From Leucogyrophana mollusca (lineage: Eukaryota; Basidiomycota; Agaricomycetes; Boletales), in contig MU266331.1 in assembly GCA_021014945.1 (NCBI GenBank), positions 62,001-126,000 of the forward strand: a stretch of 64,000 nucleotides of DNA. The letters run 5' to 3'. The position numbers and the translations under genes are program-made. The notes beneath the pieces were generated by a model. The model searched no databases and was not told the origin of the DNA. It was given only the letters and a program-made list of their open reading frames with translations. Of this stretch, positions 35,527-46,495 are shown piece after piece (the stretch's first letter is position 1; every line of letters starts with the position of its first letter).

Positions 35527-38500
35527 TCAAAAGGCTATCTCGAAAGCGTGGTGATCTGCGTACTTGTTGACATAGAAGCTACGGAAAACATCATAAGACT
35601 GGTGGAACAAGATATCAGCGGGAATAAAATCCGGGCCATAGACAGGGATGAGATGAGCTGCTCTGTAGATAGTGTCAATGTGAATCACGGCAACTTCGCG
35701 CTTGCCGCCTTCACCGAAACCTGGCTGTACAACCCACATCCCGGTGTCCTCGTCGGCCTTGTCATCGACCTTCTCGAACCAATGTATCACAGCACAAGGA
35801 TAGACGGCACCTTCGAACTTGAATGAAAAGAAAGCCAAGATCCGAGCAATGTCGAGCCCTGGCATACCCTGGAGGTCAGGGTCTGTGTTGACGAAAACGC
35901 AGTCGTTTCGTGCGTGCTCTCTTCGCCAAAGTGGGCATGCACGAATATGTTCACGGCGCATTCCCCCGATGCCACTGGGATCACTTGGTGCAAAGAAGGT
36001 AGCCGCTGCAGAATTAAAAACGGAAACTTTGCCGTTGTGCCGTGGACATGATGTGGGAGGGACAAGTATGGGGTCGCGAGGATCATTGGGATGGAGCTGG
36101 GAAAATAGGAAGTACCGGATGAGACGCCTAAGGTGCGGTACATTGATTTCTTCCGCCAATTCAGGCACTGTCCGAGCGCGTGTTCGTTCTGACGGTGGAA
36201 TCACTTCAGTCTTCAATATTCATGCGGGAAAGATTACTCACGAGGCGTTCGGGCCAATTTGACATTAGCCTCTGTCGTCGGACCATCAATAATATCACCT
36301 TCGTCATATTCATTGTCCGGCAGTATAATGGGGCGAGTGAGATGTTCGTCAGGGCGCGTATTGGCATCTTGACCAGCTGCGTCGGTGGCAGCTATGAACT
36401 GTTAGCTAATATATAGCATAATATGATCTGAAACTTACCAAGCGCCTTGATAACCTCACCAAGACAGGTGCCTCTCAGCATGCCGCGTGATTCAAAGTCA
36501 TCGCGAGAAGCCGCAAGGTTGTCAAGCCGCTGATTTGTCTTCAACATTTGTCCAAGGGGCTTGTTTCGACTGGAGCGCCTCCAAGGCTCCTTTACCGCCT
36601 TGATATGCTTGGATTCGGTGATAGACGAGCATAGTCCATTTGGTGCACCGAAGAGGCGGATCATGAGAGCGTAGTGTTTCATGGAGTGTTGTCGTGGGAG
36701 GGAGAAGCTGAACACTACGCCAGTGGTTTTAAAGATGTCGCGAAAGTGATAGAATCGGCGAAGCGCGTCCTCGATCTGATCCAGGGTGTCCTCTGTTATG
36801 ATATTGCGGCGTACAAGATAACAAAATTCCAAAAACGCCCGAAATGTGCGCACGACATCCTCGGGGACATGTCCTTCTATGGCTGGGAGATAAACCTTCC
36901 CCAGGATATTAGCTACCCAAGTATTGGGTGTCTGAACACGACACATACCTTCATGAGAGCCTTAGAGTCATTGCCGGTCCATTGTTGGAACCCACGGCCT
37001 TCAGGAAAGCGTCGGAGGTTTGTGAATGAAGCAACGGCTGCGACTCTGTTAGGTTGTTAGATAACAGAATAAAATTGCAGTATTAGCGAGCTTTGCTTAC
37101 CTGCGATCAATGTCACTCATGATTTCAGCTGCTCGTTTATTGCCGTGAGTAGCCTTAAGGTACTTTTCAACCCAGTCGACGAGATGGTCCTTAAAGCGCC
37201 TTTGATAAGTTGGTGGAGCAAGTCCGGGGCCAATAATTCATGGATATCCGCACGCGGGAAATCATTCGTAAACGGCTAAGTCAGACATCAATGGGGGGGG
37301 ACGAGAGCGGTGAATGTGGCACTTACTACAACGTCTCCAATAACTCCGTATTCATCCCAAAGCGTACCAGGATCAAGTTCCTCCACTAATGCGTCTATGT
37401 GCTTGCGACAGCGGAGGAGAGCGTCCCCATCAAGATTAGTTCGAAGCGCAAGGCATCTACACTGCTATCAGCGCCCATGCATCAAAGAACATAACAATAT
37501 CAGCACTCACTTCGGGCACCAATTACGGACAATGGCTGCAAGAATGGCTTGTTCTTCGTAGTCTGCAATGTACGGTCCTAATCCGTAAACAACACGCCGA
37601 AAGTGGCCATCACCAAAGCGCACGATTTCGGGTTGAGTCATTGCGGGGGTGAGGCTGCGAAGAATGTGGGATAATGAAGAATGAAAGAGGTGGCGCCGAA
37701 ACGTGCGGAAATCATCATCATTTGTGTACTGTCGATTGGCTGGCAATACAGCGTCAGAACACTTGAAAACAAATAGATAGGAACCTGAAACAAATGATAC
37801 GTACTTTTTGGGATAGCGAGAAAACCAATGACCGCAAGGGCATCTCGGTGCGCTCGGCGAACACTGTTGTGTACGTTACCAATTGAGGCGTAAAGCGGGT
37901 AATATTGATTGTGGCCGGTACCAACTGACACTGTTGTCTTGTCGCTCCCGAGGATGACCGGAACAAAAGTAGCACCGTGTGTTGAAGGATCCAATGCAAT
38001 CTCATCCTGATGAGCGTTTGAGCAATCTTAGTCTCGGGGAATAAAACATGATCTTCGTACTGCTTGTTGCCATGCCCAGTCCCCGGACATGAAGTCCTTC
38101 CACTGCCGTTTGTCGTCGGCTGTGCTGTATTCTCGATATGGCGTGTAATCAATCTCTGTGGCATAGTCTGGGTTGGCAAGCATGTTGCGGACTACTTCAT
38201 GTGGATCTCGGAACCAGACATCATACTCCCCATTCATCCATGGTGGGACATCCTCGTCGGGCCGCTCTCCTTGGTATTGGACCGTGAATCCTTGCCAGTT
38301 GACATTCCCGACGCGGGTGCTATCAATGATGTTGTATAAGTCCTTGTGGTCCGCAAACGGTGGCCCCTCATCGTGTTTCGCCAGTGTCGCCGCCCACAAA
38401 TCAAAGAGAACGTTCATGTGGCCTTCGGACATTTGATTCTGCGTGAAAATAAACTTGGCCAGTTCAAATTCTATCCTATTCTGGTAAGGTTCCCAGTTGT

Positions 38501-38998
38501 CGGGCAACTTCTCGGTCGTCGGCAGTGGTAGTGTGCCTATGGGAAGTAACGTGCCATCCGCCGCACATGGATGGCCTCCGTCAATGTTAAAAACACAGTT
38601 TTAAGATCATAGATACAAGAGGATGACATACCATTTAAGTGGGGATGATATGTACGATAAAGACGTTCACTGCTGTCAGTGAACTCTGCTTCTGGATCCG
38701 GGGAGAGACGTTCCTGGCCTATGTTGATAGGTGATGGCGCCGGAGAATATCGCGGAAGTGAGGGTGGTGGAGAGCATGGAGGAATGGACTGCGGTGGAGA
38801 ACGTGGGGGGCTCTGGTGCGGTGGTGGAGATGGTAGTGGAGGTACAGACTGGCCAAAGCTTGGGTGTTCGACGTGCAGGTGCTGCGTTAACCCCGAGTTG
38901 TTTCTAAACGAGCGTCCACAAGTTGCAACTCGACAAGGTAATCTGTTTATGACATGGTTGCGTCGAGGAATGGGCATGCATGGGATGTCTTGTGCCAT
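35527..38998 (-). CDS. Plavaka-type transposase, apparent frameshift
   Basis: Read from ATG 38998 across about ten exons to the stop at 35527. The N terminus holds a C2H2-like finger (CRVATCGRSFRNNSGLTQHL) and a Pro-rich stretch. The core follows the family: EGHMNVLFDLWAATLAKH, VPPWMNGEYDVWFRDPHE, FVPVILGSDKTTVSVGTGHN, YYPLYASIGNVHNSVRRAHR, HFRRVVYGLGPYIADY, FTNDFPRADIHELLAPDLLH, and SSITESKHIKAVKEPWRRSS. Between HQLIKGA and the following DHLVDWVEKYL the frame must shift by one base near 37191-37195, with no GT-AG way round it that I can see. This is either an inactivating deletion or a sequence error. Elsewhere the exons join in phase. The DDE-type residues were not pinned down. Confidence 0.83.
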
Positions 38999-39195
38999 CA
39001 AGACTGAAGGGGGATGACTCAGAGAGAGAGAGCGTATCAAGCAAGTCGAGTGAATGTACGAACGGTGAAAATAGTACTGCAAGTACTTCTATTTGGTACT
39101 CGAAATCAGTATTGCAGCCATATACTTGAAATTGAATAATGCCCACGCTCTTTTTTCAGCTCTCACTTCCACATCTATCATATTCCACTGTCAAC
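38999..39195. promoter_or_regulatory. divergent promoter inside the transposon
   Basis: 197 bp separate the two likely start codons, so both transposon genes should be driven from here. The in-frame upstream ATGs at 39082 (minus) and 39139 (plus) are alternative starts. Confidence 0.4.
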
Positions 39196-42100
39196 ATGTC
39201 TCAACGAATGACTACGCGTGCCAAAAATGCCAATCAGCGTCCAGGTATGATTGACGTTCACCCACCCAGCTTCGGTGACTTGGAACCACCCATCGTGAAG
39301 CGGCGCACAAAGGCCCAGAAGACCGCTGATGATGAGAAGAGGGCTGAAGAGGACAGGAAGGATGAGGAAGAGGCGCGAGCGAGACGAGCACAGACGCAAG
39401 AGGGGTACAAGCGAATAGCCAAGATAGAAGCTGAAATGAAGAAACATCAGGACGGTCAGAAAGTAAACGCACCCAAGCCTCGTCATCCACAGCCACGCAC
39501 AACTGCCAAGTCTGGCAAAGCGGTCTCCACCGGGGGAGGAGTAGGTAAGGGTCCAGGTGATGTTTCTGCTAGCACGCCAGCCGAGGATATCGAAGTCGCC
39601 ATAGCCAGCGACCAAGAGGAAGAGGAATTGCCAGCCGTAGGGAAGGGTAAGCTGAAAGCAAAGACGAAAGGAAAGGGGAAGGGGAAGGGAGTTCAAAAGC
39701 TACTAAAGACGCCTGTGAGGGATTCGATCAATGCTGTTCAGGCGCCTGAGATTGGCGCATCTGATGGGCCACGTGATGGATCAAAGGAGTCACAGGAAGC
39801 ATATGGGTGCGTGTTGTTCTATTCCATCCATCAGCAATGCTTCTACTTACTGAAACGACTCTTTTTTTCATGGATCGTATTCGTAATCTCACCAGTCCGC
39901 CTCTCAGCAAGAAATTTCAGCTCAGTGGACGCATCCAAACCTGGTCAGCAAACGTGGACTCAAAAGTATTCAATCCCAATCACGCACAAACCCCCAGCCA
40001 TACCTCATCCTCCGTTTTCCCCACGACTACCGCTAGTACCTCCGTCTCAGTGCCAGCTTCTGTTCTGTCAAAAGGAACAACAGTCAGCCGAAATAGTGCG
40101 CCCCTGCCAAAACCTACCAGCACTCCCGGAGAACATGTAGTGAATAACGGAGGTCCCTTTGACAACGATGAGGATGACGATGTAATGGCTGAAAGGTTAG
40201 AGCGGCAAGCAGCGCTGTTACGTGCACGTAAGCAACAGCGTATGACGGTAAGATTACCAGTGTGAATATTATCTGTAAACTAACTCCATCAAGGCCCTTC
40301 TGCAAATCACCCCCGGGGATGACGGTACCGTCGTAAAACATCCCCACAATACAGATGAGGATATGCTAGTAAGTTACAAGTCCCCCGGGGAAACAGAGTG
40401 GTAGCTGATTATTGTTTAGCCCGTCAATGACAGCGCTGCTGCCACCAGCGCTTTTGTTGGTGCAGTTGACACTGCCGCCAATTCCGTAAGTGCGGAGGAC
40501 CCAGCTGCACACGGAGATTCTGGGGAAGGTACAGATGAGGGGGGGGATTTCGAATTTGAAGCAAACGACCACGACTCCATGGCAGATGACCCGGAAATGG
40601 AGCCGGAATTGAGCGGGACCATGGAGCATGACGTTCAACTGCTCTCCGACAGCGACGAGGAGTTCGAACCCGAAGTGCCCTCTTCCACCCAACAAGTTTC
40701 TCGCATTTCCGCGGACCGTTGTGTCCAAATGCTCTCGGATGACGAGTTCGAACATGAAGCACCCCCTTCCACCCAACCCCCTCGCATCTCCGACGACCAT
40801 CATGCCCAAATGCTCTCCGATGACGAGGCTGAACCTGAAGCACCCCCATCCACCCAACTCCCTCGCATTCCCCTGGCCTATTCCCCCCGGGCCCCACCTA
40901 CACACAGCTTTGGCCACAAGAGGAAGAGGCTCTCGGATCCCGTTGACTCAGATTCCGATGCCGACGTTGATATTGCAAGGGATACCCTCGATGACTCCAA
41001 GGAGGCTGTTGCCAAGGCGGAGACGGCTGCTGTGAAAACTGAAAGGCCAACACCGGCACGTTTAACTTCAACGGTAAGATTTCTGTCCACTTGTTTTTCT
41101 CAATTGCACAGTACAACACCGTTTGCATATATAGAAGAATATTAGCATCAAGCCGAAGACTGCAAGCGCTGCCAAGGCCCCGAAATCAAAGCGCATGAAA
41201 TTGGAGAAGCAACCTGGCTCCGCACCACCCATTACGACCGCATCAGTCATCAATACAGCCAGCGCACTCCCTGAACCACCGGTGACCATCCTTCCCCGGA
41301 AGGAATACAGGAAGGATCACCTTCCCGCAGGTGTTGACAACCACCTCTGGCGTGGGGCGTTCATTCCAACCGTTTTCCTTTGGTTTAGCAACAAGGACGA
41401 GCTTTGGACGCTTGACGAGGTGTCCATGTGCCGGGAGCTTCAGTGCATCTTCGACAAGGTGTACGGAAAGCTGTTGTATCACAAGCTCACGACTAATGGC
41501 CCGGTCTTTGCTCTCGTAGGTCCTATGTTTACTAACGAACGAAACATTCTCATTTTGTTGTCACTGAACAGGTTCTTCAACGGCTATCAGAGTGGCGGAA
41601 CGCCATGGGCTCTGCAGCCCTTGCCGTACTTGCACACTTCATGATCTCTCAAGACGATATCGAGACCGATGAGGACCGACGAGAGCTTGCGCTGGTCTAT
41701 CGCCACAAGCTCGCATTTTTATACTCGAACACCAACTCGGATGACCCAAAAGATTATACCGGCGCCTTCAAATCGTACTTTGTCGTGCATACAGTGGCTC
41801 AGCACATGGCCATGATAACGAATGCAATCGACGTCCCCGAACTTGACTTGAGAACAAGCGCGTCGCAAGGTAAAGGTGCTATCGTCATTGCGACAGTTGC
41901 GGTAACAATTTCTATCCTTGCTCAAGTTATTTTTCATCTAATTCTTTTTTGTAGTTGGAACGTGGCCTCAAGCTCTTCATTGATCGTGACATCAAGTTGT
42001 CTGACATCGACTTGAGCACGAAGAACAATACGAAGATCCCCCGCAAGATAAACAAGATTACCGGCAAAGAATCAACAACCAAGCTCGCGTTCTCAGAACC

Positions 42101-42278
42101 CAACTGGGGCAGCAAAACACGAGGTTACATGAAGTCTATCACACGTCGTCACGCGGACTCGATCCCCCTCACTATTGGACTTGCACGCACTGTCGCCAAG
42201 GCAAGGAAAACCGGCGGAAAGACGGACGAGGAGGGGGAGGGGGAAGAGGAGTCCGATGATGAGCGGGCACAAATCTAA
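39196..42278 (+). CDS. transposon-borne gene of unknown function
   Basis: Seven exons (39196-39806, 39908-40247, 40294-40368, 40420-41073, 41135-41515, 41572-41901, 41955-42278) give an intact 904-aa frame. The first ~200 residues are charged with a Lys/Glu-rich helix and a lysine-glycine run (KGKLKAKTKGKGKGKGVQK). Residues ~330-530 are acidic, with three ~28-residue repeats built on LSDDE...EAPPSTQ..RIS. A basic KPKSKRMKLE region leads to a folded-looking C-terminal ~350 residues (LWRGAFIPTVFLWFSNKDEL; QRLSEWRNAMGSAALAVLAH; FKSYFVVHTVAQHMAMITNA). I do not recognise the domain. Its position inside the inverted repeats and its intact frame suggest an accessory role in transposition or chromatin targeting, which is inference. 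Confidence 0.75.
40642..40875 (+). repeat. three in-frame tandem repeats (~80-90 bp each)
   Basis: Each unit begins CTCTC(C/G)GA and encodes L-S-D-(S)D-E followed by E.P.STQ..RIS. The units lie end to end inside exon 4 of the accessory gene. Confidence 0.8.
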
Positions 42279-42707
42279 GTGGGTCACCGTCTCATCGGAG
42301 TCGTCTGTGCTTTCTGGTACTACTTATCTGCGCCCCCACTTTTCATACCCCACCGGTTTTCCGTATTGCATGCCCCGGCATTCTGCTTGTCCTGTTGTCA
42401 TGCGCCTTCATTTCCACTCCATTCCACGCCATGCCACGCCATTTTCCCGCACGCCGCCGCATTAGAATACTTTTATCTTTTCCCGGTACTTAATACTTGC
42501 TTTTCATTCCGCACTCGCATACTTGCAATATAGTCGCTTTGACGTGCTTTTCTGCCTTTGCGAAAAAGCGCAGAAATGCCTCTATTAAGTTGAAAATAAG
42601 CAGAAGAATCTACTTATAAAAGCGGATTTGTCCTTTTTAACAGCTTCCTTGACATCGTCATAATCTTCCTTGATTGGCAGTTAAAGGCGACAAAAAGTTA
42701 GTTAAGC
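42279..42707. other. right subterminal region of the transposon
   Basis: About 430 bp, non-coding, with CCATGCCACGCCATT-type short repeats near 42420-42445 and AT-rich sequence toward the end. No gene. Confidence 0.5.
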
Positions 42708-42727
42708 ATTGTGTGAATTTCCTGATG
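42708..42727 (-). repeat. transposon right terminal inverted repeat
   Basis: ATTGTGTGAATTTCCTGATG; exact reverse complement of the left end. CC at 42728-42729 is the right copy of the 2-bp target duplication. Confidence 0.95.
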
Positions 42728-43318
42728 CCACAAGTCATTCAAGAACTCGCCATCCACCTGACCTCCAAAGACAAAAAACTTCGTGCCGATCACCGCTACT
42801 GCATGGCCATACCGGCCAGCAGGTGAGGGACCATAAGTATTCACTCTCGTCCATTCTCGAGACTCTATGTATGTAATATGAGCACATTGTGAGCTATTCA
42901 GACCAGTAGGACGCATACCTAAATTAAGAAGATATAAACCATCGTCTTGTTTATCCGTTGGCTTCGTTTTCGTGTCTCCTCCCCACACAATCAGTACACT
43001 ACCAGCGAGTGCACTCGCATGCCCAACTCGAGGAGAAGGGATTTCCCCGGCGGTCTGCACAAGAGTGGCCGACAGATCACGAGTGGAGAACACATACAAG
43101 TCATTGCATGCAGTTTCGCGGACGAGGCCACCAAAGAGATATAAGTCACCATTTGCAGTCGCCGTGGCGGGAAGAGCGTGGCCATACCGCGGGAAAGGCG
43201 GTGGAGATGGAGAAGTTGGTGGTGCAACTCCCGGTTTGGGTATTGTTGCAGGGGGTGGAAGCAGGAGACGCCGAGCTGACCAAGGGTGTGCTGGCCGTCG
43301 CTGTTGAAGAGGCTGCAT
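42728..43318 (-). pseudogene. kelch copy B, 5' part, split by transposon
   Basis: Exons 43318-42919 and 42864-42728 (cut short by the transposon) encode the start of copy B: a Pro-rich leader and kelch repeats ([64 protein letters not shown]). The 137 nt of the interrupted exon here, plus 13 unique nt at 34759-34771, total 150 nt. This is exactly the length of the same exon in intact copy C (45184-45333). A transcript from the native promoter would run into the transposon and stop within a few codons. The promoter side (to ~43510) resembles that of copy C. Confidence 0.85.
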
Positions 43319-43639
43319 GAATTGAGGGCTTGCTTCTCAACAAACGTGATATATCGCGCAAAGGTAGTGTTCGCTGCGAATAGCTATGGTAGGCGTCGAA
43401 GGGCTTATTAAAAGACTCGGCATCACGAGACGCCTGTACAGATGTGCGAACGAGTATTGAATGCACAGGCTTGGGCATTGATTATCATCTGACTGTTGAC
43501 GCGAATTTGTGGATTCGTCAAAGAAAAATGATGATGGGAGGGACCCGTACCTAGTATATTATCTTATTCTTCTTCTATTAGGAAGCTGCACGATCTCTAT
43601 TCGAGCTCGCCCCGAAGTTATCTTATTCTTCAACTATTC
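43319..43639. other. upstream flank of kelch copy B
   Basis: Similar to the region just upstream of copy C (45965-46250), including the shared stretch GATATATC near 43345-43355. It probably holds the promoter/leader of copy B. No independent gene. Confidence 0.5.
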
Positions 43640-44085
43640 TCCGTTCCACTGGTGATATTGAGTGCGCTCTTGGAACGGATGCAGATGGAGGGAGGAGTAG
43701 CCTCTCTGACCAGGGATATACCTGACGCGATTGCTGAGATGGACGCATATTCAAATTGCAAGGACTGTATGCAAATAGCCGTAGAAATGACCGTCGAAGA
43801 AGTTCCTGAGGAAGCTACCGCCACGTCTCTTTAAATATTCACCAGCCACAGCTCGGGTCGGGCTGTTCCACCTGCATGAGATCATCATGCCGATGGCAAG
43901 TACGAGGTGAGCTCGAAAATAGGGCATCTGATTATGACGAGGAGAACCTTGCGTTGCACCTGTGCGAGATGGGAAACACGATAGGCAATGCTATATATCG
44001 CACGGATCACATCCCAAAATATGCCCGGGGAGGTCACCGATTCCAAACATGAGCCAGGATGACGAATGAACCATGTCAGATAGGC
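43640..44085 (-). pseudogene. kelch remnant E (5' region of a copy-D-like gene)
   Basis: This ~445-bp block matches 48060-48488, the 5' end and upstream flank of kelch copy D, with many substitutions and small indels. The encoded ISLVREATPPSICIRS string is found in both. The kelch-coding body that should follow is missing; copy B's flank lies there instead. I read it as the stub of a deleted tandem copy. Confidence 0.65.
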
Positions 44086-44190
44086 AAGCGGCATCATCGC
44101 CCGGGTATTACGATCCCATGCAAGTCTACCGACAAAAACTCAATGTATTGGTAAAGCGTCATCGGGTCTAGCGACTTGAGAACTCAGGCC

Positions 44191-45964
44191 TCAGGGGTGA
44201 TACGGAGGAACCGGGCTCGTCAAATCCCTGTCTACGGGACCCGTAGAGTTTTCCTCCTGTTGCTTGTCCAGTTCATCTTTCATCCGACGTAATTCCTCTC
44301 CATAATCGTTGTCTACGAGCATTCTCAGCTACATAACGAACGAATATATTCCCCCGACGTACCGGTGTCGCGATCTTGCTTGCTTATGTGGCCATCTTCT
44401 TGCGGTGCTACGGAGGCCTTGGCCTCTTGAGTGAGCTCTGGAGTTTCAGGGAAAGGGACACGGGCTGGTCTCGGACTCGGGTATCGCATGTACCCTGTGC
44501 CGCCATCAGTGTACACAGCGGGCGACTTTTAGTTGACCCGCCTACCAGTGTCGAGCACATTGATACTGTCGTCACCATACACTCCCGTCGGCGCGGGTTC
44601 CCCCCCAAGAACAAACACGTGGTTACCTACAGAAGCCATGGCATGGCCTGAACGCATGCTAGGTCCAGGTCCCATATTCTGGAACATAAACCAACGCTGG
44701 TCTGTGCCAGGAGAATCAGAGTGCACACATATTTATCAGGAGAAAATCATGGCGTACCAGATACCCGGAGCGCAACAAGGTCACCCAAATCTTTCCCACC
44801 CACACCCCTCCCGCCAAACATGTAAATGACATCGTCGACAATTGCTATTGCGTGTCCCTCCCGATTCGAAGGAATGAATCCGATGCATTGCAGTTCCGAC
44901 CATTTCTTCGTATTCACATCAAAGGCCCACGTGTCGTTGTAATGATACTGGCTGTCAACACCACCGAAACTGGCGTCGAAAAGCGTGAGTATTTTGGGGT
45001 GGTGTGGGGAAGGGGACTTTACACGATGATACGGTCACCACAAGCTACAACAGCATGACCGGCACGCTGGGCGGGTCGTTCGATTCCCGCGGGCTCGCAC
45101 AACTCCCAAGTCGCTTGGGTCCGTTCTAAACGCAAGGCATCAAGTTCTCAATCACACACCGATGAATGATGGAGAGTCACCACTTAAATCGAAAGCCCAC
45201 AAGTCATTCAAGAATTCGCCATCCACCTGACCTCCGAAGACGAAAAACTTCGTGCCAATCATTGCCACCGCATGGCCAGACCGGCCAGCAGGTGAAGGAC
45301 CATAAGTATTCACTCTCGTCCATTCTCGAGACACTATGTGTGTGGCGTGAGTACATTGTTAGATGCTCAGACCAGCAGGACGCATACCTAGATTAAGAAG
45401 ATATAAACCGTCGTCCTGTTTATCCGTTGGCTTGGACGTTGGGTCCGTTTTCGTGTCTCCTCCCCACACAATCAGCACATTATCAGCGAGTGCACTCGCA
45501 TGCCCAACTCGGGGTGAAGGTATTTCTCCGGTGGTCTGCACAAGAGTGGCTGAATAATCGCGGGTAGAGAATACATACAAGTCATTGCGTGCAGTTTCAC
45601 GAACGCAACCACCAAACAAATATAGGTCCCCGTTTTCTGATGCTGTCGCGGCGAGGGTATGGCCATGCCGCGGGAAAGGCGGTGGAGACGGAGAAGTTGA
45701 TGGTGCAACTCCTGGATTGGGTATTGTTGCGGGGGGTAGAAGCAGGAGACTCTGAACTGACCAAGGATATGCTGGCTGTTGCTGCTGAGGAGGCTGGGAG
45801 GACTCCTGCTGTGGCTGTGAAGGGGAAGAATTGAGGGACTGAGGGGTAGGAGACGGAGAAGTTGGTGGTTCGAACCCCAGTCGAGGCGTATTTGCAAATA
45901 GACGTAGCAGGAGACGCCGCAATGACCAAGGGTGAGGCGACTGTATTTTGTGGGATGGCTGCAT
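44191..45964 (-). CDS. short kelch-repeat protein (copy C)
   Basis: Seven exons (45964-45388, 45333-45184, 45125-45023, 44969-44758, 44701-44546, 44494-44363, 44312-44191) give an intact 483-aa protein. A Pro/Gln-rich leader (~1-85) is followed by six kelch repeats ([56 protein letters not shown]), a [11 protein letters not shown] link and a very short coiled segment ([18 protein letters not shown]) before the end. Compared with copy B, ~115 coiled-coil residues are missing, in frame, between EENS and PVDRD. Exon 2 ends at a weak GTGGTG donor shared with copy B, where copy A has GTAAGT. It may bind Tea1 partners without reaching microtubule-end complexes; this is inference. Confidence 0.75.
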
Positions 45965-46495
45965 GGATTGAGGGCTTGCTTCTTAACAGATGTGATATAT
46001 CGCGCAAAGGTAGTGTTCGCTGCGAATAGCCATGGTAGGCGTCGAAGGGCTTATTAAAAGACTCGGCACCACAGGTTTCATCGAAGAAGCCTGTGCAGAT
46101 GTGTGAATGAGTACTTTGAATGCACAGGCCTGAACATTGATCATCATCTGATTGTTGACGCGACTCTGAAATCATCAAAGAAATATGATGATGAGAGGAG
46201 GAACTATATGTAGATACGTAAAGAAAAGACTGTACCTGTAACTTTCTCAAGAAGTTGAGTGGCCACTCTTGTGGAACTCATAGAGCACTGGGCAGAGTGA
46301 TGGTGGCTTATATGTTCAGTGAAGTCTCATTACATCAACCCGAACGGCAGCGTAGAGACCTCAGGCTGCTACAGCGTGAGTGTAGCCTGGCCTATTGGTA
46401 GATGTTTTGAACGGGCGAAGTGAACGATATCACAACCCGTAGAAGCGAGTTAGATGAAACTGTGATATGATGGCAAGGATGCAATCGATTCGTCG
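45965..46495. other. spacer between kelch copies C and D
   Basis: The first ~285 bp resemble the flank upstream of copy B (43319-43510). The rest, to the copy D stop codon, shows nothing I recognise. Confidence 0.45.

Larger units (their letters stand above)
34774..42727. mobile_element. Plavaka-like DNA transposon, 7,954 bp, complete ends
   Basis: The element is bounded by perfect 20-bp inverted repeats (34774-34793 and 42708-42727), starting CATCAGG and ending CCTGATG. Outside the ends lie CCC on the left and CC on the right. The equivalent uninterrupted site in kelch copies A and C has only three Cs, so the insertion duplicated 2 bp (CC). It carries two divergent genes: a transposase (minus, 35527-38998) and a 904-codon gene of unknown function (plus, 39196-42278). 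The transposase has the zinc-knuckle start and long conserved core of Plavaka transposases, a group of the CMC (CACTA-related) supergroup abundant in Agaricomycetes. The Plavaka name is from memory of the family pattern. Confidence 0.85.

Noticed and set aside
36674..37060. 128-codon plus-strand ORF
   Set aside because: Lies opposite the conserved transposase core (SSITESKHIKAVKEPW region); a shadow.
42728..43318. A separate short kelch gene
   Set aside because: It ends exactly at the transposon inverted repeat and continues at 34773, so it is half of copy B, not its own gene.
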